A stretch of 64,000 nucleotides of DNA, taken from a virus. The notes under the pieces were generated by a model. That model was not told where the DNA came from and did not search any database. It was given only the letters and a program-made list of their open reading frames with translations. A program made the position numbers and the translations under genes. Shown piece by piece: positions 9,115-16,241 of this stretch. The stretch's first letter is position 1. Each line of letters opens with the position of its first letter. The stretch is from positions 51,852-115,851 of the IMG/VR virus record IMGVR_UViG_3300043436_000583. One strand, given 5' to 3'.

Positions 9115-9212
9115 TATCCCCTGCTTAGGCAACAAAATTTTCTATGGCCCCCACCCCCCTTTGTATGTATGGGAGGGTAGCCTTCTCCATATCACAACCC
9201 CCCCTACAAATT

Positions 9213-9232
9213 GGGGGATCGACACATCCCCC
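9213..9232. repeat. GC-only-stem hairpin
   Basis: GGGGGAT (9213-9219), loop CGACAC, ATCCCCC (9226-9232). A strong stem without a T-run, 36 nt before the first plus-strand gene. It could be an attenuator-like leader structure or an origin element rather than a terminator. Confidence 0.65.
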
Positions 9233-9268
9233 CATCATTAATCATTTCACAATTTAAAACGAAAACAG

Positions 9269-9682
9269 ATGCAAAAAAACATCTCAATGACAGACATTAC
9301 CTCAGGTACTTGGTCTGCAGCAGGCAACTTCACAGGTAAGGACATTACAGGTGAGCGAATCTTTATTGGCAAAGACCTAATGGCATCATTAGGCTACAGT
9401 GCAGGTGACGTAGCTTCAGGCTTCTCTTGTGCTTACAGAACTAATTTGATTGGCCAACTTGATGAGAAAGGCAATCCAAAGGTTGACACAACTACAGGCG
9501 AACCTATTAAGGTGGCTCGTGTTGAAGCAACTGCATTGTTTGAATCAACAGATGCAATGCACGAAGCGTTTGCGTCTCGTGAGAGTCATTCATTCAAAGT
9601 ACAAGCAAAGGTACAAGCTTCAGCTAAGTCTGCAGGCTTAACAGAATCTGCAATCAACAACTTGTTGAGCGTAGCATTCTAA
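9269..9682 (+). CDS. First early-block protein, unknown function
   Basis: 137 aa, soluble, rich in Thr, Ser and Ala. Begins MQKNISMTDITSGTWSAAG; a second ATG at codon 7 is possible. The middle contains LMASLGYSAGDVASGFSC and the C-terminus SAINNLLSVAF. I recognise no family. It sits alone between the divergent control region and a strong terminator (9689-9724), so it is an independent, probably highly expressed unit. The ATG follows an A-rich leader (AAAACGAAAACAG) with no Shine-Dalgarno sequence, as expected in Bacteroidota. Confidence 0.75.
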   Translation: MQKNISMTDITSGTWSAAGNFTGKDITGERIFIGKDLMASLGYSAGDVASGFSCAYRTNLIGQLDEKGNPKVDTTTGEPIKVARVEATALFESTDAMHEAFASRESHSFKVQAKVQASAKSAGLTESAINNLLSVAF

Positions 9683-9688
9683 ACTAAT

Positions 9689-9724
9689 AGAGAGTAGTGT
9701 TCCTTAATTGGGACATTACTCTCT
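9689..9724 (+). terminator. Rho-independent terminator after the first early gene
   Basis: 12-bp stem AGAGAGTAGTGT / ACATTACTCTCT (one G-T wobble), 12-nt loop, followed by an AT-rich stretch. It separates the 9269 gene from the rest of the early block. Confidence 0.75.
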
Positions 9725-9914
9725 TATTATATATAAGGGTGGGTGTGATGAACACATTTGGGTGGGTTTATTGCTAATTAACCTATTGATTCTCAACATT
9801 TTATCTATGAGAATGAGAATAGGTGTGTGCTCTATTCCCACATATTGGCACATTTTGACACATCATTAATAACAGCTATACAATACAATATATATAGCAT
9901 TAACTAACATTTAT
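9725..9914. other. Non-coding stretch with repeated GGGTGGG and a hairpin
   Basis: Contains GGGTGGGT twice (near 9737-9744 and 9760-9767), giving four G3 runs within about 30 nt, and an imperfect inverted repeat CCTATTGATTCTCA / TGAGAATGAGAATAGG around 9781-9825. No open frame of note and no consensus promoter box. Confidence 0.5.
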
Positions 9915-10097
9915 ATGACAATTACAATAAGAGATATATCTAATGGTTTAAATATTATTACATTAGATCTTAAACATATTCCTAGTAGGGAAGATGATAT
10001 AATTATAGATAAGATATGGTATAAGGTTGATGGAATCATTTGGAACTTTGATAATAATGATTATACACTCTACGTTGTACCTAGTAAAACTATATAA
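9915..10097 (+). CDS. Small hypothetical protein (60 aa)
   Basis: Begins MTITIRDISNGLNIITL and ends in a beta-rich segment (KIWYKVDGIIWNFDNNDY, then TLYVVPS), which looks like a genuine small beta-sheet domain. No family recognised. Its promoter is not obvious. Confidence 0.5.
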   Translation: MTITIRDISNGLNIITLDLKHIPSREDDIIIDKIWYKVDGIIWNFDNNDYTLYVVPSKTI

Positions 10098-10355
10098 TGT
10101 ACCATTTCTATTTCCCAAGGATAGACAGATGTAATACAATTTATGCAATACAGTATGTTAAACTCGATATGATACTCACTAATCATAAAGGTTTATAACA
10201 ATTAACAGAGACATTGCAATAGAGAAAGGTTGTTCCTTTCAGCATTACATCTGAGTACAGAGGGATATATATATCTTTGTCATTAGCCTTTAGCGTACCA
10301 AAGGTGATATATATTATATAACACATTATTAATCAATCATTTAACACATTAACAC
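10098..10355. other. Intergenic leader with stem-loop and TATCTTTG box
   Basis: 258 nt without a convincing gene. TATCTTTG (10272-10279) matches the -7 box but has no TTTG at the right distance. ATATATATC (about 10267-10275) can pair with GATATATAT (about 10306-10314), and AAAGG/CCTTT forms a small hairpin near 10225-10240. I tried and failed to fold a tRNA here. Confidence 0.4.
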
Positions 10356-10574
10356 ATGAAACTAATCAAACACGTCATTAACATTATGTTCCTATGGAGC
10401 ATACCTCACATTCTTTTAGCATTTGTTTTGCTAATTACAGGTCTTATATATAACTATCATGAAGCTGTTACATCAGAGATATGGATAGTTGTTATGTTCT
10501 TCTATTTCATTATTACAGCTATTATGTATGCTGTAAGCTCAGGAGAAGAAGACGAAATGAAAATACTCAAATAA
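10356..10574 (+). CDS. Small two-helix membrane protein
   Basis: 72 aa with two transmembrane segments (IMFLWSIPHILLAFVLLITG and IWIVVMFFYFIITAIMYAVS) and an acidic/basic tail (GEEDEMKILK). Early-region membrane peptides often target host envelope functions or exclude superinfection; the role here is unknown. A terminator follows at 10659. Confidence 0.6.
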   Translation: MKLIKHVINIMFLWSIPHILLAFVLLITGLIYNYHEAVTSEIWIVVMFFYFIITAIMYAVSSGEEDEMKILK

Positions 10575-10658
10575 ACATCACATTATCAATTAGTTATTAC
10601 ACAACACAACTACAGCTATAAAAAACATTGGCTAGTTGGTAATATGTGTGTTAGATTT

Positions 10659-10691
10659 AGGACTCTGCTTCCCCTAGCAGGGTCCTTTTTT
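10659..10691 (+). terminator. Rho-independent terminator
   Basis: AGGACTCTGC (10659-10668), loop TTCCCCTA, GCAGGGTCCT (10677-10686), then a T-run through 10691. Stem of 9 pairs with one T/G position. Confidence 0.85.
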
Positions 10692-10714
10692 ACTAATCAT
10701 CAAAAACAAACAAT

Positions 10715-11311
10715 ATGCTTATATTAGCAAAACTTGTATTTAAATCATATATGCCCAAGCAATTGGAGATAGGTATGTGGTTTAAGAAAGATCACAGTGA
10801 TGTGGTCTATGGTAAGATATATAACTATATCACCATATATGAACTAAAAGAGTTGCCACGTAATATGGAGGAATACATATCCATTAATGGTGCACCTGTT
10901 GAGCCTTATATTATACAGCCAATGACTAATCCAGATGATCCAGAAGAAATACTGGTGATATCTGATTTTGTAGGTTGGTGGGAGTCTGATGAAGGCTGGG
11001 AGGATGATGATGGTAATTGGATAGAGAATATACAGCTAGAAGACCTATCGCCTAAGATTATCAATGAATGGATATATGGTGAGAATGGAGACAATGATGG
11101 TCTCATAGCTCTTGAAGTCAATGATGACAGAGAAGCCATTACATATCTTGATGATGAAGGCAATGATACAGGCAAGGTTATCATCAAACAATCTGATTAT
11201 GTAAATGAAGATGATGACTATGATACAATAGAAGAAGAGTATCTTGAGGATGAAGAAGATTGGGATGATATGGATGATGAGCCTGAATTTGAATTAGGTG
11301 GATCTGAATAA
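10715..11311 (+). CDS. Highly acidic early protein
   Basis: 198 aa. The N-terminal 60 residues are neutral to basic (KQLEIGMWFKKDHSDVVYGK); the rest is strongly acidic, ending in long Asp/Glu runs (EDDDYDTIEEEYLEDEEDWDDMDDE). An alternative ATG at 10751 would remove 12 residues. Such acidic proteins can act as DNA mimics, but this is composition-based inference. No family recognised. Confidence 0.6.
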   Translation: MLILAKLVFKSYMPKQLEIGMWFKKDHSDVVYGKIYNYITIYELKELPRNMEEYISINGAPVEPYIIQPMTNPDDPEEILVISDFVGWWESDEGWEDDDGNWIENIQLEDLSPKIINEWIYGENGDNDGLIALEVNDDREAITYLDDEGNDTGKVIIKQSDYVNEDDDYDTIEEEYLEDEEDWDDMDDEPEFELGGSE

Positions 11312-11334
11312 AATAACAATTTAAAAACAAAACT

Positions 11335-11511
11335 ATGGCTATTTCAACATGCTGTGGAGCACACACCACAATGCCAGAATATGACATTTGTCCTGATTGC
11401 AGAGAACATTGTGATTGGGAAGATGATGAACTTGAAGAAGATAGAACATTATCTCATTTACAATATAATCTAAATAGAGATAAAATGGCTGAAAATGAAA
11501 AACATGAATAA
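11335..11511 (+). CDS. Small zinc-ribbon protein
   Basis: 58 aa. The N-terminus has Cys pairs CCGAH and CPDC with a following HC, a compact zinc ribbon, then an acidic helix (WEDDELEEDRTLSHLQ). The TAA at 11511 overlaps the next start. Likely a small metal-binding accessory or regulator. Confidence 0.6.
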   Translation: MAISTCCGAHTTMPEYDICPDCREHCDWEDDELEEDRTLSHLQYNLNRDKMAENEKHE

Positions 11512-11686
11512 CTCATTAAAAACCAAAGAGATGAAGAAGCTATATGAAATTTTATTTGAAGGCAAAAAGCCTGAAGAACAGCCATTAAAGCTTGAGATAA
11601 AGCTTAAATCTACTGCTACACCACAAGAGCAGCTAGAAATAAATGAATGGTATAGACATATTAATAACTCATTACAAAGAAATTAG
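11504..11686 (+). CDS. Small Lys/Glu-rich hypothetical protein
   Basis: 60 aa from ATG 11504 (an in-frame ATG at 11495 is an alternative). Charged, helical (MKKLYEILFEGKKPEE, then QEQLEINEWYRHINNSL). Overlaps the zinc-ribbon gene, suggesting coupling. A terminator follows at 11717. Confidence 0.5.
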   Translation: MNNSLKTKEMKKLYEILFEGKKPEEQPLKLEIKLKSTATPQEQLEINEWYRHINNSLQRN

Positions 11687-11716
11687 GTTAGATGTGTGTG
11701 TGGTTAGTAAGTAAAC

Positions 11717-11745
11717 AAAGCCCTGCAGAAATGTGGGGCTTTTTT
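11717..11745 (+). terminator. Rho-independent terminator
   Basis: AAAGCCC (11717-11723), loop of 12 nt, GGGCTTT (11736-11742), continuing into a T6 run. Confidence 0.8.
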
Positions 11746-11811
11746 ATGAACTCATAAGAATCAATACCACAAAGCATTACAGAAGAAAGTCCTAACATAA
11801 TAGAAGAGAAT

Positions 11812-12141
11812 ATGATAATTAAAGGAAATAGAAAACGTACAAGGTTGACGAATGGTAAGGAACCACTCAGAGATACTGATTTGAGTGTTGACACTGGTTA
11901 TATGAGTTACCAAACTGTACCTTTACCCCTAAAGAAGGATAAGAAATTTACTCAAGCATGGGATTATCTACCTAAAGATGATATACCAAAGCAAATATTA
12001 AGACAAAAAGGTCTTGCAAAGACTAATAAGCAGAAGTTAAAACATATTAAATCACATCAAAAACAAAAACATGAAAAGCAAAGGTCAAACCAACTATTCC
12101 AGCAAGGAATTAAAATCAATCAAACAAATGGTAGCTACTAA
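11812..12141 (+). CDS. Basic hypothetical protein
   Basis: 109 aa, rich in Lys, Gln and His, with a disordered basic C-terminal third (LKHIKSHQKQKHEKQRSNQL). No motif recognised. Overlaps the next gene by 71 nt, so one boundary may be wrong: either this protein is shorter in practice or the next gene starts at the internal ATG at 12128. Confidence 0.45.
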   Translation: MIIKGNRKRTRLTNGKEPLRDTDLSVDTGYMSYQTVPLPLKKDKKFTQAWDYLPKDDIPKQILRQKGLAKTNKQKLKHIKSHQKQKHEKQRSNQLFQQGIKINQTNGSY

Positions 12142-12379
12142 CAAAAATAGTGTTAAACCATTGTCTAAGCGTAAGTTAGCTACTCTTGTGGCTAATACAA
12201 TCAATAGACCTGTAGTAGGAGTCTATTATAAAATATTGAGTATGCCTAAGAAGCGTACATATACAAAGAGAACAAAGGAAGTGACAGCCACTCCTATTGT
12301 GAGCATGAAAAAATCTATTAGCTTTGGTAAGCCAAGCAAAATAGAGATATCTGATACAGGAATGACATTTTATTTCTAA
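12071..12379 (+). CDS. Basic hypothetical protein
   Basis: 102 aa. The N-terminal helix (SSKELKSIKQMVATNKNS) and the segment KLATLVANTINRPVVGVYYK look like a small helical DNA-binding fold; the middle is basic (MPKKRTYTKRTKE). If translation starts at ATG 12128 the protein has 83 residues. Function unknown. Confidence 0.55.
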   Translation: MKSKGQTNYSSKELKSIKQMVATNKNSVKPLSKRKLATLVANTINRPVVGVYYKILSMPKKRTYTKRTKEVTATPIVSMKKSISFGKPSKIEISDTGMTFYF

Positions 12380-12397
12380 TCAATAAACACACACACC

Positions 12398-12673
12398 ATG
12401 TCTTACAGCCTAGTTTACAGTGCTAAACCACATAGCACACATACAATCAACGTGTATGAATCATCTAAACAAGATTCTCCTTATATAAAGGGATTAAGAG
12501 CTTGTTCTAAACTAATAGATGCTATATTTACTGACAAATCAAAAGGTAGATATAAACCATCTAGACGTGTAGATTGCATACACAAAAAAGGACGTCACTT
12601 TATGTACATCAATTCTGATGAATATGAAATAACTAGAGAGTTGTTCATCAGGGTAAAAAACATTGGAAAATGA
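12398..12673 (+). CDS. Hypothetical 91-aa basic protein
   Basis: Contains SKLIDAIFTDKSKGRYKPSR and a C-terminal beta region (GRHFMYINSDEYEITRELF). The TGA overlaps the ATG of the next gene (ATGA). No family recognised. Confidence 0.6.
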   Translation: MSYSLVYSAKPHSTHTINVYESSKQDSPYIKGLRACSKLIDAIFTDKSKGRYKPSRRVDCIHKKGRHFMYINSDEYEITRELFIRVKNIGK

Positions 12674-12795
12674 TAGTATATTTTATTATCTTTGTTATTG
12701 TCATCTGGATATGGGTAGCATATGAATTCTTCAGTGCACCATATTCAGATAATGATAATAATAAAAACAAAAAAGATAAACATGGCAATAAGTAA
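12670..12795 (+). CDS. Single-pass small membrane protein
   Basis: 41 aa. Starts at the ATGA overlap with the previous gene. One transmembrane helix (VYFIIFVIVIWIWVAYEFF) is followed by a basic, Asn/Lys-rich tail. Too short for family assignment, but the coupled start and clear helix support it. Confidence 0.55.
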   Translation: MIVYFIIFVIVIWIWVAYEFFSAPYSDNDNNKNKKDKHGNK

Positions 12796-13030
12796 AAAGG
12801 TTGAGAATAAGGTAAAAGGTTATTTCTTTATGAGTATTAACAATGATGTAATCAATGTTGATATGGCTGGTGATGATACAGCATTAGCTGCAGCATTTGG
12901 CATGTTATTAACAAGCAAAGCTAAGAGTAATGCAGATATTAAAAGAATATTAGCAGCATCTCTTGAGTTTGCTATTCAGCAGTTAGAATCTAAAAAGAAG
13001 CCTATTGCTAAAGCTGTTAAAAAGAAATAA
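12782..13030 (+). CDS. Small helical protein with basic tail
   Basis: 82 aa from ATG 12782. The sequence MAGDDTALAAAFGMLLTSK, then ADIKRILAASLEFAIQQLE, suggests a compact helical domain; the tail is Lys-rich (SKKKPIAKAVKKK). No family recognised. Confidence 0.6.
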   Translation: MAISKKVENKVKGYFFMSINNDVINVDMAGDDTALAAAFGMLLTSKAKSNADIKRILAASLEFAIQQLESKKKPIAKAVKKK

Positions 13031-13031
13031 T

Positions 13032-13154
13032 ATGAATGAATATTTTAGTTATTATGAGAGCTTACATAAGCTTCCTAAGTCTAAGCAGAGATATTACATC
13101 TGGGACATGATTAAATGGTGTATTAAAGAATACATTAAAACATATAAGAAATGA
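13032..13154 (+). CDS. Tiny basic protein with KWCIKEYI motif (paralogue of 16892)
   Basis: 40 aa, MNEYFSYYESLHKLPKSKQR, then YYIWDMIKWCIKEYIKTYKK. The C-terminal half is nearly the same as in the 57-aa protein at 16892-17065 (MFKWCIKEYIATFKK). The TGA overlaps the polymerase ATG (ATGA). Function unknown. Confidence 0.6.
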   Translation: MNEYFSYYESLHKLPKSKQRYYIWDMIKWCIKEYIKTYKK

Positions 13155-15103
13155 ATGTACTTATCTATGATATAGAAACACTTAAAGAACTGTTTCTTAT
13201 TGTTATATACAATCCAGAGAGTGATGTAACATATGAGTTTCAGGTGAGTAAGTGGACTAATCAATTAGATGGGTTCATGAGGTTTACTGAGCAACATGAT
13301 GAGCATTATTGGGTGGGCTACAACAACTTACGCTTTGATAGTCAGGTTGTTGAGCATATACTTAGAACATATGAGAATTGGCATGAGCTGAGTGGTCTAG
13401 AGATCTGTGCATTAATATCACAGAAAGCTACAGATACTATTCATGATGCTAATTATGATGTATTCCCTGAATATAGAGAAGAATGGTTGAGTCTTAAGCA
13501 AATAGATCTATTCAAGGTGAACCACTATGATAACAAAAATAGAATGGTCTCACTAAAAAGATTAGAGTTTGAGATGGATCTAGAAAACATTGAAGAGATG
13601 CCTATACATCATAGTAAAGAGAACATGACTCAGGATGACATAGCTATAACAATAGACTATTGTCGTAATGATGTTATGGCTACGTATGAATTCTATAAGG
13701 TGACAACAGGTGACACTGAGCATCCACTATACAAGGGTAATAATCAGATAGAACTAAGACAAGACATATACGAGGAGTTTGGCATACCATGCTTAAACTA
13801 TTCAGATAGCAAGATTGGTGATGAGATGATTAAGAAGTATTATTGTGAGGCCAAGGGCATACAATATTCTGATCTACCAAAGAAAGGATTATTTAGAACT
13901 GAAGTTAAGGTGAAACATTGTATTGCTGATTATGTAGCATTCCAGACACCAGAGCTGCAACAGTTCTTAAAGAAGATTAGCAAAGAGCGTTTTACAATTA
14001 AGGATGAATTTAAAGAAGCATTAGAGTTTCATGGAAACATATATACATTCGCAAAAGGTGGCTTACACACAGAAAACAAGGCTAAAGTATTTGAAGCTGA
14101 TGAAGAGCATATTATTGTTGATTGGGATGTCTCCAGCTATTATCCTGCTATTATTATTAACAATAAGCGTTATCCTCAGCATCTTGGTTCTGACTTTCTT
14201 AGGGGCTATGAGCAAATGTTTAATAAAAGATTGGAGCTCAAACCCTTGGCTAAGCGAGATAAGAAGATTAAAGGGATTGTGGGAGCTCTTAAGCTTGCTG
14301 TCAATTCTGTGTATGGCAAAAGCTCTGATATGCAAAGCTGGATTTATGACAGACAACTAACTATGTTTACCACTATTACAGGTGAGCTTAGCTTGTTGAT
14401 GTTGATCGAAGCATATGAGTTAGCTGATATACATGTTATATCTGCAAATACAGATGGTGTAACTATTATGGTTAAGAAATCATTAATAGATAAGATGCAT
14501 GAGGTTAATCAATGGTGGATGGAATTGACTAAATATGAATTAGAACGTACTGACTATCAAAAGATTATATTCTCTACAGTAAATGACTACATAGCAATCA
14601 AAACAGATGGAGAAATTAAAAAGAAAGGTGATTTCCTTACAGACTTTGAGCTTCACAAAAATAAGTCAGCTAGGATTGTACCTATTGCACTCGAGCATTA
14701 TTATGTTCATGGTGTGCCTGTGGCTACCACTATTCACAATCACACAAATATATATGACTTTGCTCTCAGGCAGAAAGCTAGTAAAGACTTTCACTACGAA
14801 GGGCACAGTAAAGACAAGACAAGAGTCTATAATAAACTTATCAGATATTATGTAAGTAAAACTGGTGAGAAGCTATTAAAAGTTAAGAATGATAACTCAG
14901 ATAGCACAGCTGTAAATGTATCTCAGGTTGAAGCAGGTGAATGGGTGATGACAGTATGTAATCATCTAACATCAGATCATCCTCTAGATAACATCAATCA
15001 TGCATATTATATAGAGCGTGCTGAAAGACTGATAGGTAAGATACAGTTTGAAGGCAAGAAACGCAGAGTTATTATTAATCCTAATCAAATGAGTTTATTC
15101 TAA
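13151..15103 (+). CDS. Family B DNA polymerase with 3'-5' exonuclease
   Basis: 650 aa. Exonuclease motifs: Exo I YDIET (D6, E8), Exo II GYNNLRFD, Exo III YCRNDVMATYEFY. Polymerase motifs: A WDVSSYYPA (about residues 325-333), B LKLAVNSVYGK (about 378-388), C SANTDGV (about 431-437). Motif C has Asn-Thr-Asp instead of Asp-Thr-Asp; the second acidic residue is kept. It is shorter than T4 gp43 (about 900 aa). It is the replicative polymerase, the first large gene of the replication module, overlapping both neighbours by one to four bases. Confidence 0.92.
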   Translation: MNVLIYDIETLKELFLIVIYNPESDVTYEFQVSKWTNQLDGFMRFTEQHDEHYWVGYNNLRFDSQVVEHILRTYENWHELSGLEICALISQKATDTIHDANYDVFPEYREEWLSLKQIDLFKVNHYDNKNRMVSLKRLEFEMDLENIEEMPIHHSKENMTQDDIAITIDYCRNDVMATYEFYKVTTGDTEHPLYKGNNQIELRQDIYEEFGIPCLNYSDSKIGDEMIKKYYCEAKGIQYSDLPKKGLFRTEVKVKHCIADYVAFQTPELQQFLKKISKERFTIKDEFKEALEFHGNIYTFAKGGLHTENKAKVFEADEEHIIVDWDVSSYYPAIIINNKRYPQHLGSDFLRGYEQMFNKRLELKPLAKRDKKIKGIVGALKLAVNSVYGKSSDMQSWIYDRQLTMFTTITGELSLLMLIEAYELADIHVISANTDGVTIMVKKSLIDKMHEVNQWWMELTKYELERTDYQKIIFSTVNDYIAIKTDGEIKKKGDFLTDFELHKNKSARIVPIALEHYYVHGVPVATTIHNHTNIYDFALRQKASKDFHYEGHSKDKTRVYNKLIRYYVSKTGEKLLKVKNDNSDSTAVNVSQVEAGEWVMTVCNHLTSDHPLDNINHAYYIERAERLIGKIQFEGKKRRVIINPNQMSLF

Positions 15104-15309
15104 TGGAAAAGTATCCTATACCTTCAGAAAAAGCAGAAGAGCTAATAAATAAGTTCTTCAAAGCAAAACATCAACCATATAGTTATAAAGATGCACAAAG
15201 CTGTGCATTAATAACAGTAAATGAGATTATAGAGCAGATAACTCATTGGTGCCCAGTGCATATTCTTAATTATTGGATGAATGTTAGAAAAGAAATAGAA
15301 TTATCATAA
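15103..15309 (+). CDS. Small helical protein downstream of PolB
   Basis: 68 aa. MEKYPIPSEKAEELINKFFK, then KDAQSCALITVNEIIEQI, then YWMNVRKEIE: a small all-helical type I have seen often in Bacteroidota phages and mobile elements, without known function. Its ATG overlaps the polymerase stop, and its TAA overlaps the relic ATG at 15309. Confidence 0.6.
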   Translation: MEKYPIPSEKAEELINKFFKAKHQPYSYKDAQSCALITVNEIIEQITHWCPVHILNYWMNVRKEIELS

Positions 15310-15341
15310 TGGCAAAGATTAATAGAGAAAACATTTGGTAA
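15309..15341 (+). pseudogene. Orphaned 5' end of the gene now starting at 15976
   Basis: ATG 15309 (TAATG overlap with the preceding stop) encodes MAKINRENIW then stop. The gene at 15976 begins MSRINRENIADH. The shared INRENI with different synonymous codons suggests the original start was severed by insertion of the HNH gene (15381-15995) and a new start was supplied by the 3' end of the endonuclease gene. Confidence 0.6.
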
Positions 15342-15368
15342 TATCAACTATTCTGTTTATCTTTGCCA
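15310..15368. repeat. 10-bp inverted repeat around the HNH-gene promoter
   Basis: TGGCAAAGAT (15310-15319) and ATCTTTGCCA (15359-15368), perfect arms, 39-nt loop. The right arm contains most of the -7 box. Confidence 0.75.
15334..15365 (+). promoter_or_regulatory. Consensus Bacteroidota promoter of the HNH gene
   Basis: TTTG (15334-15337), 20-nt spacer, TATCTTTG (15358-15365): exact in both boxes and spacing. The ATG of the HNH gene is 16 nt downstream. The endonuclease therefore carries its own promoter inside the replication operon. Confidence 0.8.
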
Positions 15369-15380
15369 AAATAATAAATA

Positions 15381-15995
15381 ATGGAAGAAATTTGGAAAGA
15401 TATACCTGAATATGAAGGATTGTATCAAATTAGTAATTTAGGTAATGTTAGGTCACAACATTTTAATAAAATGAGTGGACAAAAACCTGGTCAGCTACTT
15501 AAAATTGGATTGATGTATAATGGTTATTTATCTATACAACTTAGAATGGGTGATACTAATAAAAGACATCTTGTTCATAGATTAATTGCAGAGTCATTTA
15601 TATCAAATCCTGATAATAAACCAGTAATTAATCATATTAATGGTATCAAAAATGATAACAGAATTGAGAATCTAGAATGGTGCACTCAATCTGAAAATGT
15701 TAGACATGCCATTGATACAGGATTAAGAACTAGTGCTTTTGGTCCAGCTAAAGGAACTAAACCTTGGAATACAGATAAACTTTTATCTGAAGAACATAAG
15801 ACTAAATTAAGCAAAGCTAAATTAGGTAAACCTTCATTAAAGAAAAGAAAAGTAATAGACACATCCACTGGTATAATTTATGATGGTATACAAGAAGCTG
15901 CAGATGCTTTTGGTGTAAAATATAGTAATATGTGTGGTAAATTGTATAAGAAAAACAAAATAAATTTAACATTTTATGAGTCGCATCAATCGTGA
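15381..15995 (+). CDS. NUMOD4-HNH homing endonuclease
   Basis: 204 aa. NUMOD4 domain at the N-terminus (EIWKDIPEYEGLYQISNLGN), HNH domain in the middle (LVHRLIAESFISNP, then PVINHINGIKNDNRIENLEW, residues about 74-113), NUMOD1-type repeat at the C-terminus (TGIIYDGIQEAADAFGVKYS, then MCGKLYKK) for DNA recognition. It is a free-standing homing endonuclease. It has its own promoter, lower GC than the flanking genes, and its 3' end overlaps the next gene by 20 nt, all signs of a recent insertion between the 68-aa gene and the 84-aa gene. Confidence 0.9.
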   Translation: MEEIWKDIPEYEGLYQISNLGNVRSQHFNKMSGQKPGQLLKIGLMYNGYLSIQLRMGDTNKRHLVHRLIAESFISNPDNKPVINHINGIKNDNRIENLEWCTQSENVRHAIDTGLRTSAFGPAKGTKPWNTDKLLSEEHKTKLSKAKLGKPSLKKRKVIDTSTGIIYDGIQEAADAFGVKYSNMCGKLYKKNKINLTFYESHQS

Positions 15996-16230
15996 AAACA
16001 TAGCTGATCATTTAGTTGATTATCAATTAGGTATAATTGGTAAGTCTATGCAAGAAGCATATATGACAAGAGAGTGGTACAGTAAATGGACCATGACTCA
16101 AGAACAACATGATGCATTCAAAGCATATGCTATACCATTAATGAAAAAGGTATTTAAAATAAATAAAACAAGGGCTGAAGCAAACTTTCAATGGTTTGAT
16201 TTAGAGTTTGGCCTGCGTATAAAAGATTAA
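15976..16230 (+). CDS. Small helical protein with start rebuilt by the HNH gene
   Basis: 84 aa, MSRINRENIADHLVDYQL, then MTREWYSKWTMTQEQHDAF. Helical, no recognised family. The first codons lie within the HNH gene, while a second copy of the same N-terminus (MAKINRENI) survives upstream of it at 15309, so this gene probably once began there. Confidence 0.65.
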   Translation: MSRINRENIADHLVDYQLGIIGKSMQEAYMTREWYSKWTMTQEQHDAFKAYAIPLMKKVFKINKTRAEANFQWFDLEFGLRIKD

Positions 16231-16241
16231 AACACACAATT

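Larger units (their letters stand above)
8856..9268. other. C-tract and palindrome-rich divergent intergenic region (origin/control candidate)
   Basis: 413 nt without a gene, between the minus-strand structural block and the plus-strand early block. Plus-strand C runs: C7 at 8894-8900 and 8906-8912, C5 at 9036-9040, 9065-9069 and 9148-9152, C6 at 9154-9159, and C-rich runs around 9198-9204 and 9228-9233, in an otherwise AT-rich genome. Inverted repeats: AAGCTATAGCTT (9014-9025, perfect); TAGCTTGACT/AGTCAAGCTA (9020-9029/9043-9052, loop 13); GCATGAA/TTCATGC (9071-9077/9090-9096); GTTCCATATGGAAC (9101-9114, perfect 14 bp); GGGGGAT/ATCCCCC (9213-9219/9226-9232). No consensus plus-strand promoter found. 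Fits a replication origin and/or regulatory hub. Confidence 0.6.

Noticed and set aside
10200-10320. Possible tRNA or RNA gene
   Set aside because: Stem-loops are present but no cloverleaf, anticodon arm or CCA-type end could be folded.
13151-15103. PolB motif C with Asn instead of the first Asp as evidence of inactivation
   Set aside because: The second Asp and all other motifs are intact, and I recall NTDG-type motifs in other phage B polymerases, so it is probably functional.
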